Below are positions 7,796-16,234 of a DNA stretch of 64,000 nt, in pieces. The translations under genes were made by a program, and so were the position numbers. Origin of the DNA: an uncultured Victivallales bacterium (GTDB lineage: Bacteria; Verrucomicrobiota; Lentisphaeria; Victivallales; UBA1829); the NCBI GenBank assembly GCA_934661375.1, contig CAKUJH010000016.1, forward strand, positions 1 through 64,000, in the 5' to 3' direction. Every line of letters begins with the position of its first letter. Position 1 is the first letter of the stretch. Under the pieces are notes generated by a model, which worked only from the letters and a program-made list of their open reading frames with translations, did not search any database and was not told where the DNA came from.

Positions 7796-8929
7796 TCAGC
7801 CTCTGTTCTGTCTGATTTTGAGAACAACCACGGTTCCGATGGCAATGACCGCAATGGGCAGAGTGATGAAAATCCCGTATTCCAGCAGCCAGACCCAGAA
7901 CGATTCCAGAATTCCGGCAACCCATTCCGCCGCATTGCCGCAATATTTGCCGATCGACAGGAAAAACTGTTTGATCGAATAGACCGCTTTTCTTCCTTTG
8001 CCGGGAGCATAGCCGTAGCTGTCCAGAATGTTGGTGCCGAAATTTTCAAAATTGGTGTCGATCCGGATAGAGCCTTCCGGCTGCCGGAATTCCCGTTCAT
8101 CCATTTTCATCTCCCATGGAGTCCAGCTTTGACGCTTCAGAAGTTTGCCGTCTTGGGAATAATAGGCAAAGCCATAAAGCGCAGGTTTCTTTTCGTCCGC
8201 CGCAATGGTCAGTACAATTTTCTTGAAATTAAAACGCCGGAACAGTTCTTTCTGCTGGTAAAATTCACTTTTTTTGAGCATCCATTCCTGCTGCCCGGTC
8301 GGGATCGTGCCGGCGGGATAACGCTGATCCAGAATATCTTCCCGTTCATTGAAATTCTGACTTGGATTAGAGGTATGGCTGAACGGCACTTTTTCCGGTG
8401 CCAAGTCAATATCCGGGTACAGCGCGGTGAGCAGATAGGCTGGGCGCCCGTCAAAGTAGGTTGATTCCAAAGAGTACGTTCCGGTTTGGAAACGTTCCGG
8501 AATGATCATGCCGTATAACGCCGTAGTCCAGCCGAAAAATGCCGCCGGAATGGCCAGAATTTTGTTGGCAGCGGGCCAGCCGGAGGAGTCCAGCAGATTT
8601 TTATCTTCGTGCCAGTACCGGTAACCTATGGCTGGCGGACAGAGATCTATGATTACAGCTTTTCTGTCGTATCCTCGATTGATTTCTTTGCGCAGAATAC
8701 CATTATGTAATTTGTAGCACATGTCTGAGCGCTCGGAATGATAATCGATGTCTGATTCATACCATCTTTCTGTAATATTATCCAGCAATAAATCCGTTGT
8801 TGTCATATAGGTCCAGACTTTATTGAGGATGTTCCAAGCCTGCTGTGATGATATTGCCGCAGCTTGACTCGACAGCACTGAAAACAGAAAAAGTGTGAGG
8901 AAAATTCTTTTCAGAATCCTGCAATGCAT
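7796..8929 (-). CDS. exported membrane-anchored protein of radical SAM cassette, unknown function
   Basis: A 377-residue protein of no family I recognise. Residues 1-25 form a signal peptide (positive start, LTLFLFSVLSSQAAA). A large soluble part follows, rich in Tyr, Trp and Asp. The C-terminus has one membrane helix near 345-370 and then a basic tail, so it should sit outside the cytoplasmic membrane with its end inside. The start at 8929 is preceded by GGGAGGTG. It lies 17 bases after the cysteine-rich peptide gene in the operon and could process, bind or display that peptide (inference). It ends in TGA, beyond which the same frame continues into the ligase-like ORF. Confidence 0.75.
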   Translation of the reverse strand: MHCRILKRIFLTLFLFSVLSSQAAAISSQQAWNILNKVWTYMTTTDLLLDNITERWYESDIDYHSERSDMCYKLHNGILRKEINRGYDRKAVIIDLCPPAIGYRYWHEDKNLLDSSGWPAANKILAIPAAFFGWTTALYGMIIPERFQTGTYSLESTYFDGRPAYLLTALYPDIDLAPEKVPFSHTSNPSQNFNEREDILDQRYPAGTIPTGQQEWMLKKSEFYQQKELFRRFNFKKIVLTIAADEKKPALYGFAYYSQDGKLLKRQSWTPWEMKMDEREFRQPEGSIRIDTNFENFGTNILDSYGYAPGKGRKAVYSIKQFFLSIGKYCGNAAEWVAGILESFWVWLLEYGIFITLPIAVIAIGTVVVLKIRQNRG

Positions 8930-8946
8930 ATTTCACCTCCCCCAGT

Positions 8947-9300
8947 TTATTCCGCCTTGAATTCGGAAGGTTTATTGCATTTATTACGCTCATTGTCGTT
9001 GCAGTTGTTTTTTGACGCAGGGTTGCATGTAAAACTGTCTATGCATATGAAGCTGGATGCACATGTGTGGGGGTCACTGGTTGTGCATTGATAGCCGTCC
9101 GCGCAACTGTTTTGCACGCTTTGCCCGCAATTCGTTTGCGGTTCGACATCGCCTTTTCGTCGAATTTTATCATTTTTAATGTCGTCAGCCGAAAGTTTTC
9201 CCAGGATGGAAAAATGCGCCAGTATTCCCAGTCCAATGAGTTTGCCGCTTTTTGCCAGGAAAACCCGCCGGCTCATGTTTTCAATGTGATCTTTTTTCAT
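8947..9300 (-). CDS. Tat-signal, eight-cysteine peptide; candidate radical SAM substrate
   Basis: A 117-residue small protein. Residues 8-31 look like a twin-arginine signal (SRRVFLAKSG followed by a hydrophobic stretch ending near 34), so export would be in a folded or already modified state. The remaining ~60 residues hold eight cysteines at 58, 66, 72, 80, 86, 92, 100 and 108, i.e. spacings of only six or eight residues, with little hydrophobic content and many Asn, Ser and Thr. The ribosome binding site is AAGGGAGAG before ATG 9300. The gene sits 12 bases downstream of a radical SAM/SPASM gene. A small Cys-rich ORF beside such an enzyme is the usual layout of a ribosomally made, post-translationally modified peptide. 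A simple disulfide or metal-binding protein is the alternative. Confidence 0.75.
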   Translation of the reverse strand: MKKDHIENMSRRVFLAKSGKLIGLGILAHFSILGKLSADDIKNDKIRRKGDVEPQTNCGQSVQNSCADGYQCTTSDPHTCASSFICIDSFTCNPASKNNCNDNERNKCNKPSEFKAE

Positions 9301-9312
9301 AGTCTCTCCCTT

Positions 9313-10812
9313 TCATTTTAAAGTACAGTTATTATGTGTTGGGGTGGTTCGTTCATTTTCTGTTTCAACATGAAAGCACAAATATGCCGCTCTTTCAATT
9401 GATTTTTTGGTGAAGGCGCAGTACTTGTTGTCAAATTGGAAAGAGCCGTCATCCCTTGCACATTCCCACAGGCATGGTCCGCCGCAGATCGGATATGCCC
9501 AGCATTTTCCGCATTTCGGAGCAATGCATTGAATAAAGCTCCACCAGATTTTTTTGCATTTTTCGAAATCAAGCCCGTGTTCAATATCGCCGATTTTCCA
9601 GTTTTTCATCCCGGAAAATTTTACGCAGGGGTATAAGAAGCCTTGGGTATCAACTCCAACAGCTGCTCTTGCCGCTCCGCAATTGAAAAGCAGATTCTGC
9701 GTGTTGATACTTCCGTTTCGAATGGTGTTATACCAGCGGTCATATATGAAATACGGCGGAGTTTCCCCTTTTTTCAGATATCCCAGCATCCAGGGCAGAA
9801 GTTTTTCTTCCTGCTTAATCAATGAACGCATATCGTCAGGAGTAAAATCGCATTCGCTCGGAGCATCTTTTCGGTTGGTGGTTGCGGCTATTGCCATGTT
9901 CGAAAAGCCGAAATCAATGAAAAAATCAATTAGCTGTTTTAAATCCGGCATAGGATGAATCATTGTGGCTCTGACCCCGACAGTTCTTCTCTGCATGAGT
10001 TTTTTTATGTTTTCAGCTGCCGCCTGAAAAGAGCCTTCACCAGATTTTGTAGGACATTGAGAATCATGAAGTTCCTGGGGGCCATCCAGACTGACCATGA
10101 GTCCAAAATTGTAATTTACAATATAATCTATGGTTTTATCATCCAGCAAAGTTGCATTTGTCGTGATGATATAGTTGAATTCCTTTTTTGTCTCCTCGGA
10201 CAACCGGGTGGTGTAAGCCATTATGAAATCAATGACTGGTTTATTCAGAAGCGGTTCTCCGCCAAACATTGTTACTGCAACCGGATTAACCTTTTGTTTT
10301 GCCAGCAGATCCAAAGCGGATTTTGCAATGTTTTCTGGCATTAACTTGTGAGCGCAGGAATTGCCTTCTTTTTTATTTTGACGGCAATAGCAATACTTGC
10401 AAGCCAAATTGCAGTCTTCAGACAAGGTCAACTGAAGATCTGAAATCTGCCCATCAATACAGGCACAGCGCAGACGCTCTTTTGTATCGGGAAGATCTAT
10501 ATATGAGGTGCATGTATCAAGCAGCCCGCCGCGGGCTATTTTTTTCACTTCTGAGTAGACTTGCTTAAGAAGTTTAGCATCGTATTTTTTAGAAAGCAGA
10601 AAGCTGTGGTACACATCATCAATGCTGGTGTGGAGCATTTTTTTTAAGAACAGCCAGGTTAACTTATCAATTTTATAAAACCGGTAAACGGTCGTATCTA
10701 ATACAAAATAATCTGCCAGAACATGGAAAAGGTGGTATGGAACAAGACCTTTTTTCGAGCTTGCGCTGTGCAAATTATTGCGGCTTTTGAGGGAAGATGT
10801 CTTTTTTGTCAT
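9313..10812 (-). CDS. radical SAM/SPASM peptide-modifying enzyme
   Basis: A 499-residue enzyme expected to cleave S-adenosylmethionine at a [4Fe-4S] cluster and modify a peptide. The cluster motif is C134-x3-C138-x2-C141 (CNLACKYC, with the YCY variant common in peptide maturases). GGEP at 184-187 is the SAM-binding motif. The C-terminal SPASM domain carries C378, C396, C434, C437, C443, C447, C451 and C465 (C-x2-C-x5-C-x3-C core), ligands for auxiliary clusters. Residues 1-120 may be a PqqD-like peptide-recognition region (inference). The start is ATG 10812, preceded by AAAGGAG eight bases away. The longer in-frame extension to 10866 overlaps the promoter. It is the first gene of the cassette, and its base composition is visibly more AT-rich than the flanks. 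Confidence 0.9.
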   Translation of the reverse strand: MTKKTSSLKSRNNLHSASSKKGLVPYHLFHVLADYFVLDTTVYRFYKIDKLTWLFLKKMLHTSIDDVYHSFLLSKKYDAKLLKQVYSEVKKIARGGLLDTCTSYIDLPDTKERLRCACIDGQISDLQLTLSEDCNLACKYCYCRQNKKEGNSCAHKLMPENIAKSALDLLAKQKVNPVAVTMFGGEPLLNKPVIDFIMAYTTRLSEETKKEFNYIITTNATLLDDKTIDYIVNYNFGLMVSLDGPQELHDSQCPTKSGEGSFQAAAENIKKLMQRRTVGVRATMIHPMPDLKQLIDFFIDFGFSNMAIAATTNRKDAPSECDFTPDDMRSLIKQEEKLLPWMLGYLKKGETPPYFIYDRWYNTIRNGSINTQNLLFNCGAARAAVGVDTQGFLYPCVKFSGMKNWKIGDIEHGLDFEKCKKIWWSFIQCIAPKCGKCWAYPICGGPCLWECARDDGSFQFDNKYCAFTKKSIERAAYLCFHVETENERTTPTHNNCTLK

Positions 10813-10838
10813 AGCATCGCTCCTTTTGTTGTATAAAC

Positions 10839-10866
10839 AAAATAGCATAGTATCTGGTTTTGTCAA
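10839..10866 (-). promoter_or_regulatory. promoter of the radical SAM / Cys-peptide operon
   Basis: Read on the minus strand, TTGACA (10866-10861), a 16-base spacer and TATTTT (10844-10839) lie 27 bases ahead of the start codon. The -35 is perfect. The cassette therefore has its own promoter in the 73-base gap after the alpha/beta hydrolase gene. Confidence 0.6.
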
Positions 10867-10885
10867 GTCCCGGAAAATGAAAAAC

Positions 10886-12268
10886 CTACATTATTTCATG
10901 CAATAAAATCGTCATCGTGTTTTCGATGCTGTAAGAATGTATTTTCAGATTCTGTATTTCCTGCGCCAGCACAGGACGCTGTGCATAATACAAATGAAAT
11001 TCCGTGTTCGGAAAACGCTTTGCCAGTGTGATGATTCCGTCCGGCAGAACGGTGTCGAGAGCTGGATTGAACAGCACAACTTTCTGAATTCTATTTTCAG
11101 ATTGATTGAATAATTGTATCAACATTTGAACGGATGCCGCCGGAGTTTCGCCAATGAACAGAACGGGGACGGGCGACAGCTGATTTTTCAATACACTTAT
11201 CGTGTTTTGTCCGGCAGAAGCGGAGCGGTGCAGAAAAACCGCGTTTCCCTGGAGGGCGGCATAATAACAGAAATCTTTGTAATGAACCGGACTCATCCGG
11301 GAATCTGCGCTGTAAATGATATTCCGGACGGGCTTCTGATCCGGCGGAAAATTTATCCAATCCGGATATTTCCGGTCGATCCGGCTGACCGCCTGGTTCG
11401 GGAGCTGTGCGGCAAGCTTCTGAAATTGACTGGTTCCGTTGACGGTATCCGCCAGAAACGCACACATCAGACGGTATGCCGTATCGCCACCCGCATGGTG
11501 TTCGAATGAACCGCGGCGCAGGAATGAGGGGGTCTGCATGGTCTGGAACGGGATTCGGTATTCTTCGGCATTGCGGAGCAGTTCGGCGGTTGAGTCCAGA
11601 CCGTAACAGCCCCAGTTGTGCAGAGCCAGCATGGGTACAGAGATGCGCTGCTGGAAGCGCACGTAACGGCTGCCGCCGCACCATGCCGCCGCCGCAATTT
11701 TCTGCGGATATGCCGCCGCCATCTGCTGTGCCATGCTGCCGCCGGAGGATTCGCCGGTGATGAGCAGTTTTTCCGGATGCAGGGAAAATTCTTTTTCGAG
11801 ATGCGCCTTGATGCGGAAAATCAGTTCATACCAGCCGCATTCCCGGTAAATGTAATACTTCGCATGGTCCGTGACGGACTGGGTGTCCGCTTCGATGGTG
11901 AGCGAGAAGACACTGAATCCGTATTCCGCCGGAATTTTCCGGATCCATTCCGGCAGGTCCCGGCGCAGACGCGGGGCGTCGCCGTTGAACGGCGCATAAA
12001 ACACCATATGCGAGGCAGAAGACAGCGGTTTGCCGTGAGAATCAACGGGGATCAGGTAACGTATCCGGGTTCTCCGGTTCAGCGGCAGATTCACGCGCAG
12101 TTCGAAAGTTCCTTCCAGAAAATCTGCGTTTTTCACGGCATTTTTCCGGAGCGCAGGATAAAGGAACTGCGGAATGTAGAAATACCAGACCATGACTGCA
12201 ATCAGCAGAAATATGACTGCGGAAAAACCGGAAAGGCAATACAGCCTGCGTTTGTTGCTTCCCTTCAT
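10886..12268 (-). CDS. membrane-anchored alpha/beta hydrolase
   Basis: A 460-residue protein. A basic start and one hydrophobic helix (about residues 12-34) anchor it in the membrane with the enzyme outside. The nucleophile elbow GESSGGS is a clear G-x-S-x-G motif near residue 175, in the context LLITGESSGGSMAQQMAAAYP typical of esterases and peptidase-like alpha/beta hydrolases. Downstream His-rich stretches could supply the catalytic His. There is a second, less conserved half (about 290-460). The start chosen is ATG 12268, with GGAGGTG eight bases ahead. The GTG three codons earlier overlaps that site. The substrate is unknown. The PfkB gene upstream has its own terminator, so the two need not be co-transcribed. 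Confidence 0.75.
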   Translation of the reverse strand: MKGSNKRRLYCLSGFSAVIFLLIAVMVWYFYIPQFLYPALRKNAVKNADFLEGTFELRVNLPLNRRTRIRYLIPVDSHGKPLSSASHMVFYAPFNGDAPRLRRDLPEWIRKIPAEYGFSVFSLTIEADTQSVTDHAKYYIYRECGWYELIFRIKAHLEKEFSLHPEKLLITGESSGGSMAQQMAAAYPQKIAAAAWCGGSRYVRFQQRISVPMLALHNWGCYGLDSTAELLRNAEEYRIPFQTMQTPSFLRRGSFEHHAGGDTAYRLMCAFLADTVNGTSQFQKLAAQLPNQAVSRIDRKYPDWINFPPDQKPVRNIIYSADSRMSPVHYKDFCYYAALQGNAVFLHRSASAGQNTISVLKNQLSPVPVLFIGETPAASVQMLIQLFNQSENRIQKVVLFNPALDTVLPDGIITLAKRFPNTEFHLYYAQRPVLAQEIQNLKIHSYSIENTMTILLHEIM

Positions 12269-12311
12269 TCCGTTCACCTCCGGTCATTGTCCAATGGAAC
12301 GCTGCCAAATA

Positions 12312-12339
12312 CAAAAAAGCCGCCGGGAAAACGGCGGCT
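12312..12339 (-). terminator. intrinsic terminator after the PfkB gene
   Basis: On the minus strand, GCCGCCG-TTTTCC-CGGCGGC is followed directly by six T residues: a perfect seven-pair GC stem with a short loop, ten bases after the stop of the PfkB-family gene. Confidence 0.88.
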
Positions 12340-12348
12340 GCATAATCG

Positions 12349-13542
12349 TTATGCCAACTGGCTGAAATAGGCGTCATGATAACGCTGGAGCTTTTCCCTT
12401 TTTTCGCCGGGACGCTGTTCCAGATAAGTTCCGCCCATGCAGAAACAGGCAAAACCGCCGGACGCCGCCGCCCATGCAGCAGCATCCGTCAGACTGAATG
12501 TGCCGGGCTTTTTCCCTTCTGCCAGCTGACCGATCAGGGATGCAGCAAATCCGCCCGCAAAATTATCACCGCAGCCGGTGGTGTCGCCGCGCTGTTCCGG
12601 ATGCGCCGCCAGATCGGCATCGACCAGTGCCGAAACCGGCAGGACAGTCAGTTCCGTTTTGACAAAAACTCTGCCGTCGGACCAGACATAGAAGTCTTTT
12701 GCGCCGTGAGTGATGGCGTATGCGGAAACCCCGGATTTCGCCAGGAAGCCATGAATGCCTTCCAGCGTGGATTCGCCGGTGAGACGGACCGCTTCATCCC
12801 AGTCGACCAGCAGAAGGTCAATCAGCGGATAAGATGCGTCACCGTCGCCCATCGGCCAGCGGAGTTCGGGATGTTTCGCTTCGTTGATGAAGTCAAACAC
12901 CGTGGAGACAATAGTTAAGGCTCCGTTGGCTTTGGCTTTGCGGAGCAGTTCGGACATGTGAGTGTGCAGCGAAGGAACCAGCGCCGTTGCGCCGAGCCAG
13001 ACCACATCCGCCTGAAAGAAAGATTCCGGCAGCCGCTCCGGGGTGTAATTGCAGCAGGCACCGATGGTGTTGATGAAGGTGCGTTCTCCTTTGCCGTTGT
13101 GGGCGCGGGGATCGGACAGCACATCGGAACACGGAGACGGGCCGTCCAGCGTGATGTAATGAGTGGTGTTGAGCGGTGTCTGCGCAATGACGGAACGGAT
13201 GAATTTTCCGCAGTCGTCACTGCCGGTTGCACCGTAGAACGAGAATTCCACCGGTTTTTCTGCCAGAATCTGCGCCGCATTGATGGCACCGACAATGGCG
13301 GGTCCGCCGAGATTTTTCACATCCGGAGCTTTGCCGCCGGTAATGGCTTTGAGGATTCCGGCATACGGTTCGGACATGTGTTTTTCCAGTGAGTCGGCGA
13401 ACACCAGCTTGCCTGGCTGAAGACCGCCGTCGCCGTCCCGCCGGGAAGCGCATTTCCGGAAAGCCGGAGCGTTGAAATCAATATCGGCATACAGGAAATC
13501 CGCAAGCGAACATCCTGCAACGGAAACGTGAATGGTTTTCAT
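12349..13542 (-). CDS. PfkB-family carbohydrate kinase
   Basis: A 397-residue cytosolic sugar or nucleoside kinase. The PfkB C-terminal signature is GDTTGCGDNFAGGF near residues 335-350. The Asp in GCGD is the catalytic base and the glycine run forms the anion hole. An N-terminal GGPAIVGA-like segment and the central ADVVWLGATALVP segment fit the ribokinase fold. The start is ATG 13542 after an AGGTG site. A longer in-frame extension looks non-coding. It is slightly larger than typical members (about 310-350). It directly follows nagA, so a phosphorylation step in amino-sugar or related hexose use is plausible, but the substrate cannot be read from sequence. Confidence 0.88.
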   Translation of the reverse strand: MKTIHVSVAGCSLADFLYADIDFNAPAFRKCASRRDGDGGLQPGKLVFADSLEKHMSEPYAGILKAITGGKAPDVKNLGGPAIVGAINAAQILAEKPVEFSFYGATGSDDCGKFIRSVIAQTPLNTTHYITLDGPSPCSDVLSDPRAHNGKGERTFINTIGACCNYTPERLPESFFQADVVWLGATALVPSLHTHMSELLRKAKANGALTIVSTVFDFINEAKHPELRWPMGDGDASYPLIDLLLVDWDEAVRLTGESTLEGIHGFLAKSGVSAYAITHGAKDFYVWSDGRVFVKTELTVLPVSALVDADLAAHPEQRGDTTGCGDNFAGGFAASLIGQLAEGKKPGTFSLTDAAAWAAASGGFACFCMGGTYLEQRPGEKREKLQRYHDAYFSQLA

Positions 13543-13567
13543 TCGGAACACCTCATGGGGTAACGGG

Positions 13568-14485
13568 TTAAAGTTCACAGCCGATCATTTTCAGCTGATT
13601 GGTGCGGGAGACCATCTTCAATTCCTCTTCGGACAGCAGATTCAGGGAGCGCAGGTAATTCACGCAATCCCTCATGGAGGCGGAGGAACCGACCAGACAG
13701 CCTTTTTCCGGATTGTGGAAGAGACCGTCCGGTTCCAGAACCGCGTCATTGCCCCAGCAGTTGTAGCGTCCCGGCGGGAAGCCGGCGATGGGCGCGGCGT
13801 CGCTGGTAACAATGATCCGTTCCGCGCCTTTGACCCGGACAATGCACTTGATCAGATCCGCGGGGAGATGATGTCCGTCCGTGATGATCATGGCGGTGAG
13901 GTCATCGTTTGCCATGCCAGCCCAGATCATGTTGTGATGACGGTTGATCAGGTTGGGACAGCCGTTGCCGAGATGGGTCAGGAGTCTGGCGCCGGCTTTT
14001 GCGGCGTTTTCCAGGTCTTCGGCTCCGGCGAGCTGATGTCCGCAGGAGACCGCCACGCCTTTGTCCGCGGCATGGCGGATCAGCGTGTCAATGCCGGGAA
14101 CCTCCGCCGCAACGGTCAGCAGTTTGACGTAATTGCCGGATTTGTCCATGATTTCGTCAAAGAATGCGCAGTCCGGTTCAATCACATATTCCGGGATATG
14201 CGCGCCGACGGCTCCCGGTTCGCGGGAAATGAACGGTCCTTCCAGATGCACGCCGGGAACCTGTTTGAGGAAACCGTGCGATTCGCAGACTCCGCGGATC
14301 ACCGCCAGGTTCCGCAGATAAACTTCCTTGGAACTGGTGACGATCGTCGGCAGGAACAGTTCCGTGCCGCTGGCAAAAATGTGTTCCGCCGCCGTAAGAA
14401 ACATTTCTCCGGTCAATTCCGGATCTGAAAAATCCACCCCGTAGTTGCCGTTGATCTGAAGGTCAACGTATCCGTAATCCGACAT
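13568..14485 (-). CDS. nagA: N-acetylglucosamine-6-phosphate deacetylase
   Basis: Removes acetate from GlcNAc-6-phosphate to give glucosamine-6-phosphate. This 305-residue amidohydrolase has the E. coli-type N-terminal pattern (DLQINGNYGVDF, with Gln and Asn replacing the usual H-x-H), metal ligand E82 in HLEGPF, H150 in GHQLAG, H171 in THLGNG and the catalytic D229 in TSDAAP. It is shorter than most NagA (about 380) because the N- and C-terminal beta-sandwich parts are reduced. GGAGTAAACGAA precedes ATG 14485. It lies between an ABC transporter operon and the PfkB kinase, so the block may import and process phosphorylated or amino sugars (inference). Confidence 0.88.
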   Translation of the reverse strand: MSDYGYVDLQINGNYGVDFSDPELTGEMFLTAAEHIFASGTELFLPTIVTSSKEVYLRNLAVIRGVCESHGFLKQVPGVHLEGPFISREPGAVGAHIPEYVIEPDCAFFDEIMDKSGNYVKLLTVAAEVPGIDTLIRHAADKGVAVSCGHQLAGAEDLENAAKAGARLLTHLGNGCPNLINRHHNMIWAGMANDDLTAMIITDGHHLPADLIKCIVRVKGAERIIVTSDAAPIAGFPPGRYNCWGNDAVLEPDGLFHNPEKGCLVGSSASMRDCVNYLRSLNLLSEEELKMVSRTNQLKMIGCEL

Positions 14486-14563
14486 TTCGTTTACTCCTTA
14501 TTTGCATCTTTCAAATATTCAGCTAATTTATCACTTCCGGCGGAAAAAGCAAGCCGGGAACCG

Positions 14564-16231
14564 TTACATCCTGAAAATTGCTCCGATCTTGCGTCCCAGC
14601 AGAATTCCCGCCGCGCCCAGAGCCGACGCCATGAACAGCATGGTCCAGACCCCGAACGCACAGGCGGTAACCGGTCCGGAACCCAGAATCTGCGACAATT
14701 CAAAAATCGCCCGTGTAATCGGGTAAAAGACCGCCTTCTGCGCCAGAATCAGGGAATCCGACACTTCCAGCATGGAAAAGCTGAAAGCAAACAAACCGCC
14801 CACCACCAGATTGGCTGTAATCAGTGGAAAAGTGATTTTCTGCAAGGTGCGAAACGGTCCCGCGCCCATGTTCCTCGCGGCGTTTTCCAGCTCTTCGGGA
14901 GTCTGTTCCAACCCCGACGAAACCGAGCGTACCACGTAGGGCAGACGCCGGATCGCGTATGCCGCCGCCAGCAGAAGCAGCGGATTGTCAACCGGATTGA
15001 ACAGTTCACGCGCCCAGCTGTACTTGACCGACATGCCCAGAAAACCGAAAGCAATCACGATTCCCGGCACCGCCAGCGGGGTCATTGCCAGCAGATCCAG
15101 CAGCGAGGAAAAACGGAAACGCCAGCGTACTGCCGCCAGCGAAATCAGCAGTCCCGCCGCCAGTGCGAACAGCATAGCCAGCGAAGAATATTTCAGACTG
15201 TTGACGATACTCGGAATGACGATTTTATGCGAGAGCGCATTTTCGAAATGCACCAGGGTGAAGTGTTCCGGCAGAACCGTGCCGTACCAGTTGCGCGAGA
15301 AGGCGGTCAGAATCAGGGCAATATGCGGCAGAACCGCCAGAAACGTGACCAGCAGGAATGCACCCGGCGCAATCAATTTCATTGCACCTTTGGCTTTTTT
15401 CCCCGGATTCGCCATAGTGCCTTTGACCGCAGCCGCTCCTTCTCCTGTCCGCAGCACCCAGCGGGAAAACAGATACATTGCCAGAGCCAGTGCCAGCATC
15501 ACCACCACCAGCGTATAGGGAATCGGATTGGTTTCCAGTTCGGTCAGTCCGTTGAAAATCTGAACCGCGGTCGTGCGGGTGCAGCCGAACATCAGCGGCG
15601 TGCCGAGCTCCGTGAAACTCCAGATCAGCACAATGCTCCCGCCTGCCAGTATTCCCGGTTTCAGCAGGGGCAGGGTGATATACCGCAGCCGCCGCCAGCG
15701 CGAAGCACCCAGATTCGCCGCCGCTTCATTCATCGCCGGATCAATGTTGCCCAGAGCAGTTGCCAGATTCAGATACAGAATCGGGTACAGGTGCAATGCC
15801 ATGATGAAGCAGACCGACCAGAACCGTCCGCTGCCGCCCAGAAAATCAATCCGGGAACCGCCCAGCGAAGTCAAAATGGTGTTGACAACTCCGAAATGTC
15901 CCAGAATCTGCTGAAAGCCCAGCGCACCGACAAACGGCGGCAGAATCATCGGCAGCATCATTGCCAGACTGCACAGCGGTTTGCCCGGAAATTCATACTT
16001 GTCGTAAATCAGAGCCAGCGGCAGGGAAATCACAAAGACCATCGCCGTGGTGGTCAGTGCAATCAGGAACGAGTTGCGCAGACCGTCCAGATACAGCCGG
16101 TTCTCAAATACTTCCCGCAGCAGTTTCCAGTGCAGACCTTCCTCCACCACGGTGAACACCGGCAGAATCAGAAACACGGCAAAGAAAGCCAGCAGAAGCA
16201 GAAAACAGAATATTTTACACAGTTTCAACAT
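14564..16231 (-). CDS. two-domain ABC transporter permease (FbpB/AfuB-like)
   Basis: A 555-residue inner-membrane permease with two fused BinluPD_TM1-type halves of about six helices each (about 1-265 and 285-555). Each carries an EAA-type loop for the ATPase: EAAANLGASRWRRLRYITLP in the first half and ENAARNMGAGPFRTLQKITF in the second. This double architecture is standard for the Fe3+/thiamine/hexose-phosphate branch of importers. It starts three bases after the solute-binding protein gene. Together with the binding protein and ATPase upstream it makes a complete importer. Confidence 0.9.
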   Translation of the reverse strand: MLKLCKIFCFLLLLAFFAVFLILPVFTVVEEGLHWKLLREVFENRLYLDGLRNSFLIALTTTAMVFVISLPLALIYDKYEFPGKPLCSLAMMLPMILPPFVGALGFQQILGHFGVVNTILTSLGGSRIDFLGGSGRFWSVCFIMALHLYPILYLNLATALGNIDPAMNEAAANLGASRWRRLRYITLPLLKPGILAGGSIVLIWSFTELGTPLMFGCTRTTAVQIFNGLTELETNPIPYTLVVVMLALALAMYLFSRWVLRTGEGAAAVKGTMANPGKKAKGAMKLIAPGAFLLVTFLAVLPHIALILTAFSRNWYGTVLPEHFTLVHFENALSHKIVIPSIVNSLKYSSLAMLFALAAGLLISLAAVRWRFRFSSLLDLLAMTPLAVPGIVIAFGFLGMSVKYSWARELFNPVDNPLLLLAAAYAIRRLPYVVRSVSSGLEQTPEELENAARNMGAGPFRTLQKITFPLITANLVVGGLFAFSFSMLEVSDSLILAQKAVFYPITRAIFELSQILGSGPVTACAFGVWTMLFMASALGAAGILLGRKIGAIFRM

Positions 16232-16234
16232 GAT

